Source: Coriobacteriales bacterium (GTDB lineage: Bacteria; Actinomycetota; Coriobacteriia; Coriobacteriales; UBA8131). From it: a DNA stretch of 7,998 nt. The stretch lies in contig JAITTM010000070.1 of assembly GCA_031286975.1 (NCBI GenBank), positions 1 to 7,998 on the forward strand. The letters run 5' to 3'. A program made the position numbers and the translations under genes. The notes beneath the pieces were generated by a model. The model was given only the letters and a program-made list of their open reading frames with translations, did not search any database and was not told where the DNA came from. The first letter of the stretch is position 1; each line of letters opens with the position of its first letter. Shown piece by piece: positions 5,264 to 7,998 of this stretch.

Positions 5264-6265
5264 ATGAACGCAGGACACGATAAGCTGGAGCTCTTTGCGG
5301 AGAACACGCAAAGGGTCAAAAGGGATTTCTTTTGGCAGTTCGACTCGGTAAAGCGTCTTGCTGCACTTCTGTACGCGCAGGAGGGCAGGCCGATTGATTG
5401 TGAGGCGATCAGGCAGTGTTACGATCTAATCAAGCAGAACACAGGGGTGTTCTCGCAATTTCAGGGCACTATGGCGTTATGCGTGGCAACGTTGCTTTCG
5501 TTGTCGCCCAATCCGCAGGAGAGGCTGGACGAAACGCTCAAGGTATACGACTTGTTGAAAGGTGCCGGATTCCACGCCACCGATTTTTTGGTGGTTGCCG
5601 CCTATCAGATTGCCGCGCAATCCAGTGTTTCGAAGCATGAGGTCGTTGTAACCCGCACACGGGACTTCTACGATGCGATCAAAGCGCGTCACCTCTTCTT
5701 AACCGGGGAGGATGACTATATCTTCGCGGCCATGCTGGGGCTCACAGATCTGGATGTCGCGACAGGAGCGGAGCATATCGAGCATATCTATAGTCGGTTG
5801 AAAGGCGAGTTCTGGGACAATAACAGCATCCAGACGCTGGCTCAGGTGTTGGTTCTCGGCAATTCGGACGCAGGCGTTATCGAGCGCGTTCTTGCGCTGC
5901 GGGACGCTCTGCGGGCGCGAAGAATCAAGCTGGATAAAACCTATACGCTGCCAGTGCTGGGAGTTCTCGCTCTGTTGCCGGTGGAGATTCACACAGTTGT
6001 GAGCGACATCGACGCGGCGCAAACCATCCTGAGAGCCGAAAAAGGATTCGGTATGCTGTCTATCGATACGGCGGAACTGCTTTTGTACGTGACATCAATC
6101 GTAGCGGGCGATTATGCCAAGAGCGCGAAAGACGAGGTATTGAGGGCAACGTTTTCAACCAGTATCACCAATCTTATCATCGCACAACAAACCGCCATGA
6201 TCGCCATGATGCTGCTCTTTGCCAGCAGCGCCGCCACTGCATCAGCCGCGTCATCCGGCTCATGA
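5264..6265 (+). CDS. DUF4003 family protein
   Basis: A 333-residue protein matching DUF4003, a family of unknown function, over its whole length. Family-type stretches are AALLYAQEGRPID (33-45), QNTGVFSQFQGTMAL (58-72), YDLLKGAGF (95-103), FLTGEDDYIFAAMLGLTDLD (145-164) and GFGMLSID (261-268). It is mostly helical and soluble, without a signal peptide. The tail is unusual in composition: a hydrophobic run IIAQQTAMIAMMLLFA (305-320) followed by an Ala/Ser-rich end (321-333). I recall similar tails in relatives, so this is probably native. The ATG has a perfect AGGAGGT (5248-5254) at 9-base spacing. Its TGA (6263-6265) overlaps the VanZ ATG (6262-6264), so the two are likely co-translated from the promoter near 5194-5224. 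Confidence 0.9.
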   Translation: MNAGHDKLELFAENTQRVKRDFFWQFDSVKRLAALLYAQEGRPIDCEAIRQCYDLIKQNTGVFSQFQGTMALCVATLLSLSPNPQERLDETLKVYDLLKGAGFHATDFLVVAAYQIAAQSSVSKHEVVVTRTRDFYDAIKARHLFLTGEDDYIFAAMLGLTDLDVATGAEHIEHIYSRLKGEFWDNNSIQTLAQVLVLGNSDAGVIERVLALRDALRARRIKLDKTYTLPVLGVLALLPVEIHTVVSDIDAAQTILRAEKGFGMLSIDTAELLLYVTSIVAGDYAKSAKDEVLRATFSTSITNLIIAQQTAMIAMMLLFASSAATASAASSGS

Positions 6266-6789
6266 GCGACAATACAAAGGATACCAGCAGCAATCGCTTG
6301 ATCCTCGGTATGGGTATCGCCTGTGTGCTCTTTCTCGTCTGGGCGATACTCTGGAAATGTGGGGTGCCCTTTATCGGCAACGGCGCAGAGCGGGTGATCA
6401 ACCTGCTGCCGTTTAACCACAACACGACGTGGGAGATGCAGTTCAACATAGCGGTCTTCATGCCGCTTGGTTTTTATCTTGCGGCATACAGACCAAAGCT
6501 GAAGTGCATACAGCTGGTCGGGGTAACCCTGCTCGTAAGTCTTGCGCTTGAGGTGCTCCAGTTTGCCCTGGCAATCGGGCGCAGCGATATAACCGACCTG
6601 CTGATGAACACGCTTGGTGGCAGTATCGGAATCGTGGCTTTTTATGGGCTGTCTAAACTGTTGGGCAGACATGAGCGCCCGGCGACGCTTGTGGTTTGCG
6701 TTTTGCTGACGTTGCTTGAGCTGTATATGACGGTCTCCTTTGTGGCTTTTGGGCAGCTGAATCTCGGATTCATGATTATCAGACTATAG
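6262..6789 (+). CDS. VanZ-family membrane protein
   Basis: A 175-residue protein with the VanZ-like domain, placed in the membrane by about five hydrophobic segments (about residues 12-32, 60-75, 84-103, 113-134, 141-163). The VanZ signature is clear: RVINLLPF (44-51), [10 protein letters not shown] (62-71), SLALEVLQF (93-101) and [18 protein letters not shown] (106-123). VanZ itself gives low-level teicoplanin resistance in enterococci; most family members have no known role, and I would not infer resistance here. Length is normal for a single-domain member. No ribosome site stands before its ATG, which overlaps the DUF4003 stop as ATGA, so expression probably depends on coupling to DUF4003. 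Confidence 0.92.
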   Translation: MSDNTKDTSSNRLILGMGIACVLFLVWAILWKCGVPFIGNGAERVINLLPFNHNTTWEMQFNIAVFMPLGFYLAAYRPKLKCIQLVGVTLLVSLALEVLQFALAIGRSDITDLLMNTLGGSIGIVAFYGLSKLLGRHERPATLVVCVLLTLLELYMTVSFVAFGQLNLGFMIIRL

Positions 6790-6909
6790 TCCGCGTCTGT
6801 GCCGTGCCTGGTCCGTGTTGCACTATGGCTCGTGCTGCGCCCGAGGCCCCGACTCTCCTGGTCATGCGAGCCATGCGGGGCAACGCAGCCAGCCAGCACC
6901 CGCTGTTTG

Positions 6910-6918
6910 TGCTATCAT
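6910..6918 (+). promoter_or_regulatory. candidate extended -10 promoter for prfA
   Basis: TGCTATCAT is TGn plus TATCAT (6913-6918), with no recognisable -35 at 6888-6896. Transcription would start near 6925, about 37 bases before the prfA ATG. The rest of the 172-base gap 6790-6961 has only a loosely spaced 8-bp inverted repeat and no gene. Confidence 0.5.
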
Positions 6919-6961
6919 CTTACGGCTGTACTCGCCACAGAACCGAGGGAATCCAGATACC

Positions 6962-7998
6962 ATGCGCGATAAACTGCAACAGATAATCGATGTCTTTGCC
7001 GAGCTTGAGCGCAAGCTCGGCGATCCGGACATCTTGTCCAACCAGAAGGAATACACCCGTCTTGCCAAGGAGCACTCGAGCCAGGGCGATCTTGCCCGGC
7101 AGGCGCGCGCCTACGTGACGGCGACCGACGAGCTCGCCCAGGCCAAGGAGCTCCTGCGCAGCGAGAGCGACCCCGAGATGAAGGATTTCGCACAGCAGGA
7201 GATTGCCCAGCTGCAAGCACAGATCGATGATCTGGAGGAGAACATCAAGGTCATGCTGGTTCCGGGCGACCCCAATGATGAGAAGGACATCATCGTCGAG
7301 ATACGCGCCGGTGCCGGCGGCGACGAAGCCGCCCTGTTTGCCGGTGACCTCTTCAAGATGTATACCCGCTTTGCTGACGAGAAGGGCTGGAAGGTCGATG
7401 CCCTCGACTCCTCGCAATCAGAGGCTGGCGGCTTCAAGGAGGTTCAGTTCAAGGTTACGGGTGACAAGGTCTACAGCGTTATGAAGTTCGAGAGCGGTGT
7501 GCATCGTGTGCAGCGCGTGCCCAAGACGGAATCGCAAGGGCGTATCCACACCTCGACTGCCACCGTTGCGGTTCTGCCCGAGGTTGACGATGTGGAGGTC
7601 GCCATCAATCCCAACGATCTGCGCATTGACGTCTATCGCGCGGGCGGTCCCGGTGGTCAATGCGTCAACACCACCGACTCCGCGGTTCGCATCACCCATC
7701 TGCCCAGCGGGCTGGTGGTGCAGTCGCAGGATCAGAAGTCGCAACTCCAAAACAAGGAGGCGGCTCTGCAGGTGCTGCGTGCCCGGCTCTACGACAAGAT
7801 GCTCGCTGAGCAGCAGGAGGAGCTGGGGTCGCAGCGGCGCAGCCAGATCGGCACCGGCGACCGCAGCGAGAAGATACGCACCTACAACGGCCCGCAAGAC
7901 CGCGTGACCGACCATCGCATCGGCTACAACGGCACCTACAACGGCATCTTGCTGGGTGCGGGCGGCTCCGGGCTTGCTGAACTTACTACGGCTCTTAT
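6962..7998 (+). CDS. prfA: peptide chain release factor 1 (3' end outside window)
   Basis: RF1 recognises UAA and UAG stop codons in the ribosomal A site and triggers peptide release. The 345 visible residues are in one open frame to the window edge, with perhaps 15-20 residues missing. The order is: N-terminal helical domain (about 1-100, charged and coiled-coil-like), [19 protein letters not shown] (113-131), then [19 protein letters not shown]. The tripeptide PKT (187-189) in that stretch is the PxT stop-codon decoding motif of RF1. Next is [20 protein letters not shown], with the catalytic GGQ at 231-233. The PxT motif, rather than SPF, marks RF1 not RF2. GPGGQ (not GAGGQ) is the form seen in many Actinobacteria. 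ATG 6962 has GAGGGA (6945-6950) 11 bases upstream, rather far but the only candidate, and the [16 protein letters not shown] start fits the family. Confidence 0.96.
   Translation, partial: MRDKLQQIIDVFAELERKLGDPDILSNQKEYTRLAKEHSSQGDLARQARAYVTATDELAQAKELLRSESDPEMKDFAQQEIAQLQAQIDDLEENIKVMLVPGDPNDEKDIIVEIRAGAGGDEAALFAGDLFKMYTRFADEKGWKVDALDSSQSEAGGFKEVQFKVTGDKVYSVMKFESGVHRVQRVPKTESQGRIHTSTATVAVLPEVDDVEVAINPNDLRIDVYRAGGPGGQCVNTTDSAVRITHLPSGLVVQSQDQKSQLQNKEAALQVLRARLYDKMLAEQQEELGSQRRSQIGTGDRSEKIRTYNGPQDRVTDHRIGYNGTYNGILLGAGGSGLAELTTAL

Noticed and set aside
6112..6672. Minus-strand reading frame of 186 residues opposite DUF4003/VanZ
   Set aside because: It lies opposite the end of DUF4003 and most of VanZ, both of which show clear family motifs; it has no recognisable motif.
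6825..6874. Inverted repeat ATGGCTCG / CGAGCCAT after VanZ
   Set aside because: The 8-bp arms are separated by 34 bases and no T-run follows, so I do not call a terminator.
6962..7998. Possible anomaly in release factor motifs (PKT and GPGGQC)
   Set aside because: The middle position of PxT varies across RF1 proteins and GPGGQ is common in Actinobacteria, so both are normal.
1..7998. CRISPR array, tRNA/rRNA genes, insertion sequence or phage genes
   Set aside because: No regularly spaced repeats, no cloverleaf-type sequence and no transposase, integrase or phage protein frames were seen.

Overview
The window looks like chromosomal DNA from a high-GC Gram-positive bacterium, most likely an anaerobic member of the Coriobacteriia (Actinomycetota). 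This rests on overall protein character (the actinobacterial-style release factor motif GPGGQ, a rubredoxin, and a DUF4003/VanZ pair of Firmicutes/Coriobacteriia flavour) and on GC-rich coding sequence. It is an inference from reading, not from a search. Coding is dense and most genes are housekeeping or small conserved families.

Layout, left to right. The C-terminal two thirds of leuB (3-isopropylmalate dehydrogenase, leucine synthesis) enters from the left edge. A leader with a candidate extended -10 promoter and a GC-rich hairpin leads to a complete sodium:solute symporter (874-2406). A 51-residue rubredoxin (2469-2624) follows, then a DUF554 (YqgA/YdfK-type) membrane protein (2718-3557) whose central loop is expanded by a Pro/Thr-rich, C-tract-rich linker. 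A terminator-like hairpin and a promoter precede a DUF1905 protein (3690-3977). Next come three tightly packed minus-strand genes (5016 down to 4100): a pyridoxamine 5'-phosphate-oxidase-like flavin protein, an unrecognised 82-residue protein and a DUF3791 protein. The last two are visibly poorer in GC than their surroundings. This minus-strand operon is separated from DUF1905 by a long palindrome with a tandem repeat (about 3993-4040).

A divergent promoter region (5017-5263) then leads to a plus-strand pair, DUF4003 (5264-6265) and a VanZ-family membrane protein (6262-6789), which share an ATGA stop/start overlap. The window ends in prfA (peptide chain release factor 1, from 6962), which runs off the right edge with its decoding motif and GGQ motif both visible.

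Functionally the genes do not form one pathway. The clearest linked units are the three-gene minus-strand operon and the DUF4003-VanZ pair. I see no RNA genes, CRISPR array, transposase or phage gene. The best candidates for something undescribed are the DUF3791 operon, which lacks the DUF3990 partner I would expect, and the DUF4003-VanZ coupled pair.
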